From the NCBI RefSeq assembly GCF_900113225.1, contig NZ_FOZE01000002.1, positions 1 through 64,000 of the forward strand: a stretch of 64,000 nt of DNA, written 5' to 3'. Position numbers and translations under genes: made by a program. The notes beneath the pieces were generated by a model. The model did no database searches. It saw only the letters and a list, made by a program, of their open reading frames with translations, and had not been told where the DNA came from. This DNA is from Mitsuaria sp. PDC51 (lineage in GTDB: Bacteria > Pseudomonadota > Gammaproteobacteria > Burkholderiales > Burkholderiaceae_C). Numbering within the stretch: the stretch's first letter is position 1; each line of letters begins with the position of its first letter. This document shows, piece after piece, positions 8,587 through 17,575 of this stretch.

Positions 8587-9855
8587 TCATTCATAACGCA
8601 GCGCCTCCGCCGGTTGGACGCGGCTGGCGCGCCAGCTCGGGTACAGCGTCGCGACGAACGCCAGGATCAGCGAGGTCACGGTGATCGGCACGATGTCCGA
8701 CCACTGCGGATCGCTCGGCATGTGGCTGATCACGTAGATGCTGGCCGGCAGGAAGGTGGTGTGCAGCAGCCGCTCGATGAAGGGGACGATCACGTCCAGG
8801 TTGTGCGCGACCACCAGGCCCAGGCCCAGGCCGCCCAGCGTGCCGATCACGCCGGCCAGCGCGCCCTGGATCATGAACACGCCCATGATCGAGCGCGGAC
8901 TCGCGCCCAGCGTGCGCAGGATCGCGATGTCAGCCTGCTTGTCGGTCACCGTCATCACCAGCGTCGACACCAGGTTGAAGGCCGCGACCGCCACGATCAG
9001 GGTCAGGATGATGCCCATCATCCGCTTCTCGACCTGGACCGCGTCGTACCAGTTCGCGTTGGTGCGGGTCCAGTCGCGCACGTAGATGGCGCGGCCGTCC
9101 TGCAGCATCTGGCGCTGCAACTGGGCGCCGACCTCGCGCGCCTGCTGGACGTCGCGCAGCTTCAGCTGCACGCCGCTCGGCGTGCCGGTGCGGAAGACCT
9201 TGGCGGCGTCGGCCACATGGATCAGCGCCAGGCCGCTGTCGTACTCGTAGTGACCCGCCTCGAAGACACCCACCAGCGTGAACTGGCGCAGCGTCGGCTG
9301 CACGCCCAGCGGCGTCACCTGGCCCGAAGGAATCGCCAGCGTGATCTTGTCGCCCCGCTGCACGCCCAATTGACGCGCGAGTTCCACGCCCAGGATCACG
9401 TTCCACTGGCCAGGCACCAGGCGCGCCAGCAAACCCTCCTTCGCCAGCTCCGCCGCGATCGGCGTCACCCCCGGCTCGAAGGCCGGGTCGATGCCACGCA
9501 CGATCGTCCCGCGCATGTCGGAACCGCGCGCAATCAACGCCTGGCCCGCGACGAACGGCGCGGCGGCAACCACCTCGGGATTCTTCTTTGCAGCGTCGGC
9601 GACGGAGCGCCAGTCCGGCAAACCCTCGCCGCTGTCGTTCAGCAACTCCACGTGCGCGATCACCGACAACATCCGCGAACGCACCTCCTTCTGGAAGCCG
9701 TTCATCACCGAGAGCACGATGATCAACGCAGCAACACCCAGCGCGATGCCAAACATCGACACGCCAGAAATGAAGGAGATGAAGCGGTTGCGGCGCCCCC
9801 CTCGCCCAGCTCGCGTGTAGCGCCAGCCGATCTGCAACTCATAGGGCCAATTCAT
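8587..9855 (-). CDS. lolC: LolC/LolE-family lipoprotein-releasing permease
   Basis: Inner-membrane permease with the LolC/E layout: one N-terminal transmembrane helix (around residues 35-50, [19 protein letters not shown]), a large periplasmic domain, and three C-terminal helices (FtsX domain). It is 422 residues, normal for the family, with the [14 protein letters not shown] beginning typical of LolC/E. Only one permease gene accompanies lolD, which suggests a homodimeric LolF-type arrangement rather than LolC plus LolE; that is inference, since a second copy could lie elsewhere. Confidence 0.92.
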   Translation of the reverse strand: MNWPYELQIGWRYTRAGRGGRRNRFISFISGVSMFGIALGVAALIIVLSVMNGFQKEVRSRMLSVIAHVELLNDSGEGLPDWRSVADAAKKNPEVVAAAPFVAGQALIARGSDMRGTIVRGIDPAFEPGVTPIAAELAKEGLLARLVPGQWNVILGVELARQLGVQRGDKITLAIPSGQVTPLGVQPTLRQFTLVGVFEAGHYEYDSGLALIHVADAAKVFRTGTPSGVQLKLRDVQQAREVGAQLQRQMLQDGRAIYVRDWTRTNANWYDAVQVEKRMMGIILTLIVAVAAFNLVSTLVMTVTDKQADIAILRTLGASPRSIMGVFMIQGALAGVIGTLGGLGLGLVVAHNLDVIVPFIERLLHTTFLPASIYVISHMPSDPQWSDIVPITVTSLILAFVATLYPSWRASRVQPAEALRYE

Positions 9856-9918
9856 AGGGGGTGGATGCTAACCGCTCCCTTTCGGCTGAGCGCTTAGGGG
9901 AGGCTGATGAGCGACGGC

Positions 9919-10062
9919 TTGCGGAACAGGCCCGAGGCCGTCGGCGCCGCTCGCAGGGCGCCAACTCGCTCCGCTCACCTGCGGTTCGCTTTGCTCGGAC
10001 AGACGGCGCCCCAGTCAGTTCTGGAAGCTCGCAGCACCAACGGCCTCGGGCCTGTTCCGCAA
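9919..10062. repeat. Large hairpin repeat, copy A (variable 23-bp arms, conserved core)
   Basis: A perfect 23-bp inverted repeat (9919-9941 with 10040-10062) encloses a 98-nt loop. The centre of the loop, about 9956-10021, matches about 58 of 64 positions of the element at 41657-41722. Inside it GGGCGCC (9956-9962) pairs with GGCGCCC (10005-10011). It fills the gap between the end of polA and the start of lolC, both minus strand, so it would be transcribed at the polA 3' end. Role unknown; termination, mRNA stabilisation or a small mobile palindrome are possible. Confidence 0.75.
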
Positions 10063-10120
10063 CCCGCGATGCACCGAGCCGCCCCCCTGCGTCGGCAGGG
10101 CGCGTCGTCAGCGCTCCCCG

Positions 10121-12898
10121 TCAGTGCGCCTCGTCCCAGTTGGCGCCGACACCCACTTCGGCCAGCAGCGGCACCTTCAGCGCCGCGACGCCAGCCATCA
10201 ACGTCGGCACCTCGGACTTCACCCAGTCCAGTTCCTCGTCCGGCACCTCGAAGACCAGCTCGTCATGCACCTGCATCACGATGCGCGTCTTCTTCGCCTG
10301 CTCATCCAGCGCCTGCTGCACCGCGATCATCGCCAGCTTGATCAGATCCGCCGCCGTGCCCTGCATCGGCGCGTTGATCGCCTGGCGCTCGGCGCCGCTG
10401 CGCCGCGGTCCGTTGCCTGAATTGATCTCCGGCAGCCACAGCCGGCGACCGAAGACCGTCTCCACATAGCCCTTCGCCTTGGCGAATTGCTTGGTGTCGT
10501 CCATGTACTGGCGCACGCCGGCGAAACGGGTGAAGTAGCGGTCGATGTAATCCTTCGCGGCCTTCTGCTCGATGCCCAGCGATTGCGCCAGCCCGAAGGC
10601 GCCCATGCCGTAGATCAGGCCGAAATTGATCGTCTTGGCATAACGGCGCTGCTCCGGCGTGACCCCGTCCAGCCCGCCCCCGAAGACCTCCGCCGCCGTC
10701 GCCCGGTGCACGTCCTGGCCCTCCTGGAAAGCCTTGAGCAGGCCCGGGTCCTCGCTCATGTGCGCCATGATCCGCAGCTCGATCTGCGAGTAGTCCGCCG
10801 ACACGATCACATGGCCCGGCGGCGCGATGAAGGCCTCGCGCACGCGACGGCCGTCCGCCGTGCGGATCGGAATGTTCTGCAGGTTGGGCTCGTTGCTCGA
10901 CAGCCGCCCCGTCACCGCCACTGCCTGCGAGTAGGTCGTGTGCACCCGCCCCGTCTTCGCGTTGACCATCAGCGGCAGCTTGTCGGTGTAGGTGCTCTTG
11001 AGCTTGGACAGCGCGCGGTACTCGAGGATCTTGGCCGGCAGCGGGAAGTCCGCCGACAGCTTCTCCAGCACCTCCTCGTCGGTGGACGGCGCGCCAGTGG
11101 CGGTGCGCTTGACCACCGGCAGGCCCAGGCGGTTGAACAGGATCTCGCCGATCTGCTTGGGCGAGCCGATGTTGAAGGGCTGGCCGGCGATCTCGTAGGC
11201 CGCCTGCTCGGCGGCCACCATGCGCTGGCCCAGGTCGGCGCTCTGCGCCTGCAGCTTGGCCGCGTCGATCAGCACGCCGGTGCGCTCGATGCGCGCCAGC
11301 AGCGCCGACACCGGCATCTCGACCTGCTCGTAGATGAACTTCAGTCCCGCATCCGCCTCCAGCCGCGGCAGCAGCGTCTGGTGCACATGCAGGCACATCT
11401 CGGAGTCCTCGCAGGAATACTCCGAGGCCTTCGCCACCTCGACCTGCGCGAACGGGATCTGGTGCGCGCCCTTGCCGCACAGGTCCTCGTAGCTCAGCCC
11501 CTTGCGACCCAGCACGCGGTCGGCCAGCGCCTCCAGGCCGTGGCTGCGATGCGCCTCCAGCACATAGCTCTCGAGCATCGTGTCGTAGGCCGTGCCCTGC
11601 ACGGCGATGCCGTGGTTGGCCAGCACGTGGGTGTCGTACTTGACGTTCTGGGCGACCTTCTTCTTCAGCGGATCCTCGAACCACGGCTTCAGGCGGGCGA
11701 GCACCTCGTCCATCGGCAGCTGCTCGGGCGCGTCGGGGCCTTCGTGGCGCAGCGGGATGTAGGCCGCCTCGCCCGGCTTGACGCTGAAGCTGATGCCGAC
11801 GATGCGCGCCTGCATCGGGTCGAGCGAATCGGTCTCGGTGTCGAAAGCGGCCAGCTCCGCCGCGTTCAGCTGCTCGATCCAGGCGTCCAGGCGCGACAGG
11901 TCGACGATGGTCTCGTAGCGCTTGTCCACGGGGATCGCGGGATGAGCATGCTGCGCGAACGCGTCGGCCGCGGGCGCGCCGCCGAGGTCCGCCTCGGGCG
12001 CGACGCGCTTGGGCGCCTCGCCGCCGAGACGGGCTTCCAGGTCGCGCTTCCAGGTCTTGAAGCCGTTGCGCGCGTAGAACTCCAGCAGGCCCGCCTCGTC
12101 GACCGGGTTGAAGGCGAGCGCCTCCAGCGCCGGCCAGCCGGTCACGTGCAGGCACAGGTCGCAATCGACCTTGACGGTCACCAGCTTGCGGCCCATCGGC
12201 AGCCAGTCCAGCGCCTTGCGCAGGTTGTCGCCGGCCACGCCCTTGATCTTGTCGGCGTTGGCGATGACGCCGTCCAGCGAGCCATGCTCGCCGATCCACT
12301 TGGCCGCGGTCTTGGGGCCGACCTTCTCGACGCCGGGCACGTTGTCGACCGTGTCGCCCATCAGCGTCAGGTAGTCGATGATCCGGTCCGGCGGGACGCC
12401 GAACTTGGCCACGACGCCGGCCTCGTCCAGCTTCTCGTTGCTCATCGTGTTGATCAGCGAGACATCCGGCGTCACCAGCTGCGCCAGGTCCTTGTCGCCG
12501 GTCGAGATCACCACCTGGTGACCCGCCTGCGCCGCCACCCGCGACAGCGTGCCGATGCAGTCGTCCGCCTCGATGCCGGGCACGGTCAGCACCGGCCAGC
12601 CCAGCAGCTTCACCACTTCATGGATCGGGTCGATCTGCGCCCGCAGGTCGTCGGGCATCGGGGCGCGCTGGGCCTTGTACTCGGGGTACCACTCGTCGCG
12701 GAAGGTCGGGCCGGAGGCGTCGAAGACGCAGGCAGCGTGCTCGGCGCCGTAGTCGTCGCGCAGCTTCTTCAGCATCGCCACCATGCCGTGGATGGCGCCG
12801 GTGGGCTGGCCCTCGGGCCCGCGCAGGTCGGGCATGGCGTGATAGGCGCGATAGAGGTAGCTGGAACCGTCGACCAGCAGCATCAGAGGTTTGCTCAT
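10121..12898 (-). CDS. polA: DNA polymerase I
   Basis: Gap-filling and Okazaki-fragment-maturation polymerase, 925 residues, full length. Three domains are present. The 5'-3' exonuclease begins at the N-terminus (MLLVDGSSYLYRAYHA) with GIEADDCIGTL. The 3'-5' proofreading domain keeps its catalytic acidic pair (FDTETDSL, about residue 350). The family A polymerase domain has motif A SADYSQIELRIMAH (about 700), motif B around RRYAKTINFGLIYG, and motif C VHDELVFEV (about 878). The start at 12898 (MSKPLML) is the family start; the frame stays open upstream but overlaps the divergent DUF2782 gene. Confidence 0.97.
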   Translation of the reverse strand: MSKPLMLLVDGSSYLYRAYHAMPDLRGPEGQPTGAIHGMVAMLKKLRDDYGAEHAACVFDASGPTFRDEWYPEYKAQRAPMPDDLRAQIDPIHEVVKLLGWPVLTVPGIEADDCIGTLSRVAAQAGHQVVISTGDKDLAQLVTPDVSLINTMSNEKLDEAGVVAKFGVPPDRIIDYLTLMGDTVDNVPGVEKVGPKTAAKWIGEHGSLDGVIANADKIKGVAGDNLRKALDWLPMGRKLVTVKVDCDLCLHVTGWPALEALAFNPVDEAGLLEFYARNGFKTWKRDLEARLGGEAPKRVAPEADLGGAPAADAFAQHAHPAIPVDKRYETIVDLSRLDAWIEQLNAAELAAFDTETDSLDPMQARIVGISFSVKPGEAAYIPLRHEGPDAPEQLPMDEVLARLKPWFEDPLKKKVAQNVKYDTHVLANHGIAVQGTAYDTMLESYVLEAHRSHGLEALADRVLGRKGLSYEDLCGKGAHQIPFAQVEVAKASEYSCEDSEMCLHVHQTLLPRLEADAGLKFIYEQVEMPVSALLARIERTGVLIDAAKLQAQSADLGQRMVAAEQAAYEIAGQPFNIGSPKQIGEILFNRLGLPVVKRTATGAPSTDEEVLEKLSADFPLPAKILEYRALSKLKSTYTDKLPLMVNAKTGRVHTTYSQAVAVTGRLSSNEPNLQNIPIRTADGRRVREAFIAPPGHVIVSADYSQIELRIMAHMSEDPGLLKAFQEGQDVHRATAAEVFGGGLDGVTPEQRRYAKTINFGLIYGMGAFGLAQSLGIEQKAAKDYIDRYFTRFAGVRQYMDDTKQFAKAKGYVETVFGRRLWLPEINSGNGPRRSGAERQAINAPMQGTAADLIKLAMIAVQQALDEQAKKTRIVMQVHDELVFEVPDEELDWVKSEVPTLMAGVAALKVPLLAEVGVGANWDEAH

Positions 12899-13012
12899 CC
12901 CGCCATTGTTGCAGGCGCGCGCCATCCGCCGTGTCAGCAGCCTGCGCCTGACGCGGCCCCTCGCCCAGGGGAACAGGGTTTTCGAGGAGGCGGGCATAGA
13001 ATCGGCGCCACC

Positions 13013-13357
13013 ATGAAAACCACCCGCCTCGCCGCCCTGTTCGCCCTCCTGGCCGCCACCGCGCTCCAGGTCCACGCGGCCGACGCGCCGCCCCCGGCCC
13101 CGGCGCCCGCCGAAACGGTGAAGTTCCGCGACGTGCCCGAGGTGAAGGTCGAGCAGCTCGTCAACGAGGACGACAAGGTCCGCATCGAGGAGACCCGGGT
13201 GCGGGGCCTGACCCAAAAGGTCGTGGTCAAGAACAAGGACAGCAAGGCGCCCGAGTACGAGATCCTGCTCGGCGACGGCGGTCGCGACATCCCCACCCGC
13301 CAGGGCGCCGACCGCGGCAACGCGGGCTCGCGGGTCTGGCGCCTCTTCAATTTCTGA
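13013..13357 (+). CDS. DUF2782 periplasmic protein
   Basis: A 114-residue protein of unknown function with a signal peptide (MKTTRLAALFALLAATALQ, likely cut after VHA), a short Pro/Ala stretch, then the charged DUF2782 domain (about residues 37-114) ending RVWRLFNF. It is divergent from polA and just upstream of thrB, an arrangement typical of betaproteobacteria. No catalytic motif is visible. Confidence 0.85.
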   Translation: MKTTRLAALFALLAATALQVHAADAPPPAPAPAETVKFRDVPEVKVEQLVNEDDKVRIEETRVRGLTQKVVVKNKDSKAPEYEILLGDGGRDIPTRQGADRGNAGSRVWRLFNF

Positions 13358-13412
13358 CCGCCCCGGCGCGACCCGCGCGGGTCGGCCCCCGGTCCGTTCC
13401 CTTTCCCCCTTC

Positions 13413-14396
13413 ATGGCCGTATTCACCGACGTCTCGACCGAGCAGGCGCAAGCGCTGCTGGACACCCTGGCCCTGGGCGAGCTGCAGGCGCTCAAGGGCA
13501 TCACCGCCGGCATCGAGAACACCAACTACTTCGTCACCACCGTCCGCGGTGGCGAGTCGCACGAGTACGTGCTGACGATCTTCGAGCGCCTGAGCTTCGA
13601 GCAGTTGCCCTTCTACCTGGAGCTGATGCGGCACCTGGCGCGCAAGGGGGTGCCGGTGCCCGCGCCGCAGCCCGACGCGCAGGACCGCATCCTGCACACG
13701 ATCGCCGGCAAGCCGGCCGCGGTCGTGGACAAGCTGCGCGGCGGCCACCAGCTCGCGCCGGACCAGTTCCACTGCGAGCAGGTCGGCGCCGGCCTGGCCC
13801 GGATGCACCTGGCCGGCCAGGATTTCCCGCTGCACCAGGACAACCTGCGCGGCCTGCCCTGGTGGCGCGAGACCGTGCCGCTGGTGCTGCCGCACCTGGC
13901 GCCGGACCAGGCCGCGCTGCTCAAGGCCGAGCTCGCCTTCCAGGAACAGCTCGCGCCCAGCGCCGCGGCGCTGCCGCGCGGCCCCATCCATGCCGACCTG
14001 TTCCGCGACAACGTCATGTTCGACGGCCTGCCCGGCCGGGAGATGCTCAGCGGCTTCTTCGACTTCTACTTCGCCGGCGTCGACATCTTCCTGTTCGACC
14101 TGTGCGTCTGCCTGAACGACTGGTGCATCGACCTGGACAGCGGCCGCCTGGACGAGCAGCGCGCCACCGCCTTCGTCAAGGCCTACGAGTCGGTGCGCCC
14201 GCTGAGCGGCGCCGAGCACCGCCTGCTGCCGGGCCTGCTGCGCGCCGCCGCGCTGCGCTTCTGGATCTCCCGCCTGTGGGACTTCCATTTGCCCCGCGAG
14301 GCCAGCCTGCTCAAGCCCCACGATCCCACCCATTTCGAGCGCGTCCTGCGCGAGCGCATCGCCAAGCCGTGGCATGCGCTGGAGTCCCTCCCATGA
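13413..14396 (+). CDS. thrB: Homoserine kinase (APH-fold, ThrB type II)
   Basis: Phosphorylates L-homoserine in threonine biosynthesis. The 327-residue protein belongs to the aminoglycoside-phosphotransferase-like fold rather than the GHMP kinases. It begins MAVFTDVSTEQAQALL, carries the Brenner-type motif PIHADLFRDNVMFDG (about residues 191-205), and has FDFYFAG as the metal-binding Asp segment. Its last four bases (ATGA) are shared with the start of the next gene. Confidence 0.93.
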   Translation: MAVFTDVSTEQAQALLDTLALGELQALKGITAGIENTNYFVTTVRGGESHEYVLTIFERLSFEQLPFYLELMRHLARKGVPVPAPQPDAQDRILHTIAGKPAAVVDKLRGGHQLAPDQFHCEQVGAGLARMHLAGQDFPLHQDNLRGLPWWRETVPLVLPHLAPDQAALLKAELAFQEQLAPSAAALPRGPIHADLFRDNVMFDGLPGREMLSGFFDFYFAGVDIFLFDLCVCLNDWCIDLDSGRLDEQRATAFVKAYESVRPLSGAEHRLLPGLLRAAALRFWISRLWDFHLPREASLLKPHDPTHFERVLRERIAKPWHALESLP

Positions 14397-15229
14397 TCCT
14401 GCACCTCCAATCGGTCCCGCCGCGCAACGGCCTGCTGTGGGTGCGCCATGGACTGAAGGTGCTGCAGCGCAAGCCGATCGCGCTGATCGGCCTGTTCGGC
14501 CTGTTCGCGCTGTTCAACATCGCCATCAACTTCGTGCCGCTGATCGGGCAGGTGCTGTCGGCGGGCTCGCTGCCGCTGATGTCGCTGGGCTTCATGCTGG
14601 CCGCCCACCAGGTGCTGCAGGCGCAGACGCCCACTGCCTCGGTGTTCCTGCAGCCGCTGCGGCTCACGCCCGAGCGGCGGCGCGCCCAGCTGCTGCTGGG
14701 CCTGGCCTGCGCGCTGTCCCTGATGGCCGCCGGCGCGCTGTCGCTGCTGGTGGACGGCGGCGCGCTGCTGACGCTGCTCGAGATGCGCCAGAGCGGCCAG
14801 AGCGACGCCGCGATCGAGGCCGCCATGGCCGCCAATCCGATGCTCTTCTTCGGCGGGCTGCTGCGCATGGTCCTGCTGATGGCGGTGCTGGTGCCCTTCA
14901 CCCTGGCCCCGGCGCTGATCCACTGGGGCGGCCAGGGCGTCATGCAGTCGCTGTTCTCGTCGGTGCTGGGCCTGTGGCGCAACAAGGGCGCCTATGCGCT
15001 GTTCGGCGTGGCCTGGATCGGGCTGAGCTTCGCCGGCCTGATCGTGCTGACCCTGTTCGCCGTGCTGCTGGGACAGCCCGGCCTGGCGCAGGTGCTGGCG
15101 GTGCCGCTGGTGATGGCGCTGGCCACGGCCCAGTTCTGCTCCATGTATTTCGTGTTCATCGACTGCTTCATGTTCGGCGCGCCCCGCGACCTGCCGGAGT
15201 CTCCCGGTACCCCGGGCACGCCCGGCTGA
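14393..15229 (+). CDS. BPSS1780-family integral membrane protein
   Basis: A 278-residue protein with about six transmembrane segments, of a Burkholderiales-typical uncharacterised family. It shows long hydrophobic stretches (ALIGLFGLFALFNIAINFV, GLIVLTLFAVLLG and others) and a short Pro/Gly-rich cytoplasmic tail. It starts within the thrB stop codon (ATGA overlap), so it is translated together with thrB, but no functional link is known. Confidence 0.75.
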   Translation: MILHLQSVPPRNGLLWVRHGLKVLQRKPIALIGLFGLFALFNIAINFVPLIGQVLSAGSLPLMSLGFMLAAHQVLQAQTPTASVFLQPLRLTPERRRAQLLLGLACALSLMAAGALSLLVDGGALLTLLEMRQSGQSDAAIEAAMAANPMLFFGGLLRMVLLMAVLVPFTLAPALIHWGGQGVMQSLFSSVLGLWRNKGAYALFGVAWIGLSFAGLIVLTLFAVLLGQPGLAQVLAVPLVMALATAQFCSMYFVFIDCFMFGAPRDLPESPGTPGTPG

Positions 15230-15274
15230 CCCCCCGCCGGGCGCCCTGCGCCCGCGCGTTCCCCCGGACAGCGT

Positions 15275-15318
15275 CCTCACGACGATTTCACAGCATCGTC
15301 ACTTGCTCTTCGCAGAAT
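15275..15318 (+). promoter_or_regulatory. Candidate Pho box and -10 element of phoX
   Basis: Three direct repeats, CCTCAC (15275), TTTCAC (15286) and CGTCAC (15297), each start 11 bp after the previous one. This is the spacing of PhoB half-sites. A -10-like CAGAAT (15313-15318) begins exactly 10 bp after the last repeat, the geometry known for Pho promoters, and there is no good -35. Transcription would start about 30 nt before the phoX ATG. Confidence 0.6.
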
Positions 15319-15354
15319 CCGCCCGCCTTTTCATTTGCAGCGGAGCCTTCAAGA

Positions 15355-17574
15355 ATGAGCAAGCAGCACGACCTCGTGGCCAGCCAGTCCGACGTCAACG
15401 AGTACGACGAGGATGCCGTCCTCAACCCGTCCGCCAATCCCCATTTCGAGGACATCCTCGCCGCGCGCCTGTCGCGCCGCGTCGCCCTGAAGGGTGGCAT
15501 CAGCACCACCGCGGCGGCGCTGCTCGGCGGCTCGCTCCTGAGCGCCTGCGGCAGCGACGATGACAGCACCCCGGCTCCTGCGCCCGCCCCGGCACCCGCT
15601 CCGGCCGCGCTGAAGATCGGCTTCACCGCGGTCGCCAAGAACAAGAACGACCTGGTGACGGTGCCCGAGGGCTACAACGTCAGCATCCTGCACGCGCTGG
15701 GCGATCCGATGCACTTCGGCGACGAGTCCTGGAAGGACGACGGCTCCGAGGCCGCCGACTCCTACAACCGCCGCATCGGTGACGGCCACGACGGCATGTA
15801 CTGGTTCGGCATGAGCGACGCCGGCGCCTTCGACGCCAAACGCTCGGACCGCGGCCTGCTGGCGGTGAACCACGAGTACGTCGTCGCGCCCTACGGCCTG
15901 CACCCCGCCGGCCGCGCCGCGGGCGCCACGCGCAACGCCACCGAGGTCGAGAAGGAGATCTACGCGCACGGCGTCAGCGTCGTCGAGGTCAAGCGCGACG
16001 GCGCCAACACGACGATGGTGCGCGGCTCGCGCTACAACCGCCGCGTGACCTCGGCCACGACGATGGACATCACCGGCCCGGCCAAGGGCCACCTGCTGCT
16101 GCAGACGCTGTTCAGCCCGACCGGCGTGCAGACCCGCGGCACCAACAACAACTGCGCCAATGGCTACACGCCGTGGGGGACCTACCTGACCTGCGAGGAG
16201 AACTACCTCAACGTGATCAGCCGGGCCGCCGGCGATGACGCGCTGCGGGCGGGCGGCGCCAAGGAGGTGTCCAGCCTCAACCGCTACGGCCTGCCGCAAA
16301 ACCGCAAGAGCCCCTACCTGTGGGACACCGCGGGCACGGCCGACCTGTTTGCGCGCTGGAACTCGTCGGTGACCGGCGCCTCCGCCGCGGCCGACTACCG
16401 CAACACGATCAACACCTTCGGCTGGGTGGTGGAGATCGACCCGTTCGCGCCGGACTCGACGCCGGCCAAGCGCACCGCGCTGGGCCGCTTCAACCATGAA
16501 GGCGCCTGGCCGGCGGAAGCCGTCGCCGGCAAGCCGATCGTGATCTACATGGGCGACGACTCGCGCAACGAGTACATCTACAAGTTCGTCTCCAAGGCCA
16601 ACTGGGACGCGGCCGACATCGGCAAGGGCATGGCCGCCGGCGCCAAGTACCTGGACGAAGGCACGCTGTACGTCGCCAAGTTCAATGCCGACGGCACCGG
16701 CAGCTGGGTGGAACTGAGCTTCGGCAAGAACGGCCTGGACGGGACCAACGCGACCTACGCCTTCGCCGACCAGGGCGACGTGCTGATCAACGCGCGCCTG
16801 GCGGGCGACGTCGTCGGCGCCACGAAGATGGACCGGCCGGAATGGGGCGCGGTGCATCCGACCAACGGCGAGGTCTACATGACCCTGACCAACAACAGCA
16901 ACCGCGTGGCCAACACCGCGACGCCGACTGGCAGCCAGCTCAAGCCGGACGCCGCGAACCCGCGCTACTACGAGGACCTGAAGGGCGCCAGCTCGCAGAA
17001 GGGCAACCCGAACGGCCACATCATCCGCTGGAAGGAAGACGCGGCCGACGTGACCAAGATGACCTGGGACGTCTACCTGTTCGGCGCGCAGGCCGATGCG
17101 GCGGCGGACATCAACCTGTCCTCGCTCACCGATGTCAACGACTTCTCCAGCCCCGACGGCCTGTACTTCGACAAGCGCGGCATGCTGTGGATCCAGACCG
17201 ACGACGGCGCCTACACCGACGTGACCAACTGCATGATGCTGGCGGCGCTGCCGGGCAAGGTCGGCGACGGCGGCGTGGCCACGGCCGCGGGCGGCACGCA
17301 GACCCGCGCCGGCGCCAAGGCCTCGGCCGACACGCTGCGCCGCTTCCTGGTCGGCCCGAAGGAGTGCGAGATCACCGGCATCGCGATGACGCCGGACCAC
17401 AAGACGCTGTTCTTCAACGTGCAGCATCCGGGCGAGGAAACGACGCCGGACTGGGCGGCCAAGACCTTCGGCAGCTACTGGCCGGCCAACCAGGCCGACG
17501 CCACGGTGAAGAAGCGCCCCCGCTCCGCGACGGTCGTGATCACCCGCAAGGACGGCGGCGAGATCGGCATCTGA
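15355..17574 (+). CDS. phoX: PhoX-family alkaline phosphatase (Tat-exported)
   Basis: Calcium/iron-dependent phosphatase that releases phosphate from organic esters outside the cytoplasm under phosphate limitation. The 739-residue protein has a twin-arginine signal (SRRVALKGG at 40-48, then a hydrophobic stretch), followed by LLSAC (61-65), which also reads as a lipobox. A (PA)n linker precedes the DUF839/PhoX beta-propeller. Family motifs include NHEYV, TCEENYLNV and FNHEGAWP. The start has GGAG about 9 nt upstream. A candidate Pho box lies at 15275-15302. The gene ends one base from the convergent hipA. Confidence 0.92.
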   Translation: MSKQHDLVASQSDVNEYDEDAVLNPSANPHFEDILAARLSRRVALKGGISTTAAALLGGSLLSACGSDDDSTPAPAPAPAPAPAALKIGFTAVAKNKNDLVTVPEGYNVSILHALGDPMHFGDESWKDDGSEAADSYNRRIGDGHDGMYWFGMSDAGAFDAKRSDRGLLAVNHEYVVAPYGLHPAGRAAGATRNATEVEKEIYAHGVSVVEVKRDGANTTMVRGSRYNRRVTSATTMDITGPAKGHLLLQTLFSPTGVQTRGTNNNCANGYTPWGTYLTCEENYLNVISRAAGDDALRAGGAKEVSSLNRYGLPQNRKSPYLWDTAGTADLFARWNSSVTGASAAADYRNTINTFGWVVEIDPFAPDSTPAKRTALGRFNHEGAWPAEAVAGKPIVIYMGDDSRNEYIYKFVSKANWDAADIGKGMAAGAKYLDEGTLYVAKFNADGTGSWVELSFGKNGLDGTNATYAFADQGDVLINARLAGDVVGATKMDRPEWGAVHPTNGEVYMTLTNNSNRVANTATPTGSQLKPDAANPRYYEDLKGASSQKGNPNGHIIRWKEDAADVTKMTWDVYLFGAQADAAADINLSSLTDVNDFSSPDGLYFDKRGMLWIQTDDGAYTDVTNCMMLAALPGKVGDGGVATAAGGTQTRAGAKASADTLRRFLVGPKECEITGIAMTPDHKTLFFNVQHPGEETTPDWAAKTFGSYWPANQADATVKKRPRSATVVITRKDGGEIGI

Positions 17575-17575
17575 G

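Noticed and set aside
10487-13012. Long plus-strand open frame opposite polA running into the DUF2782 gene
   Set aside because: Only the last 115 codons (from 13013) encode a signal-peptide protein with a known domain. The rest is antisense to polA.
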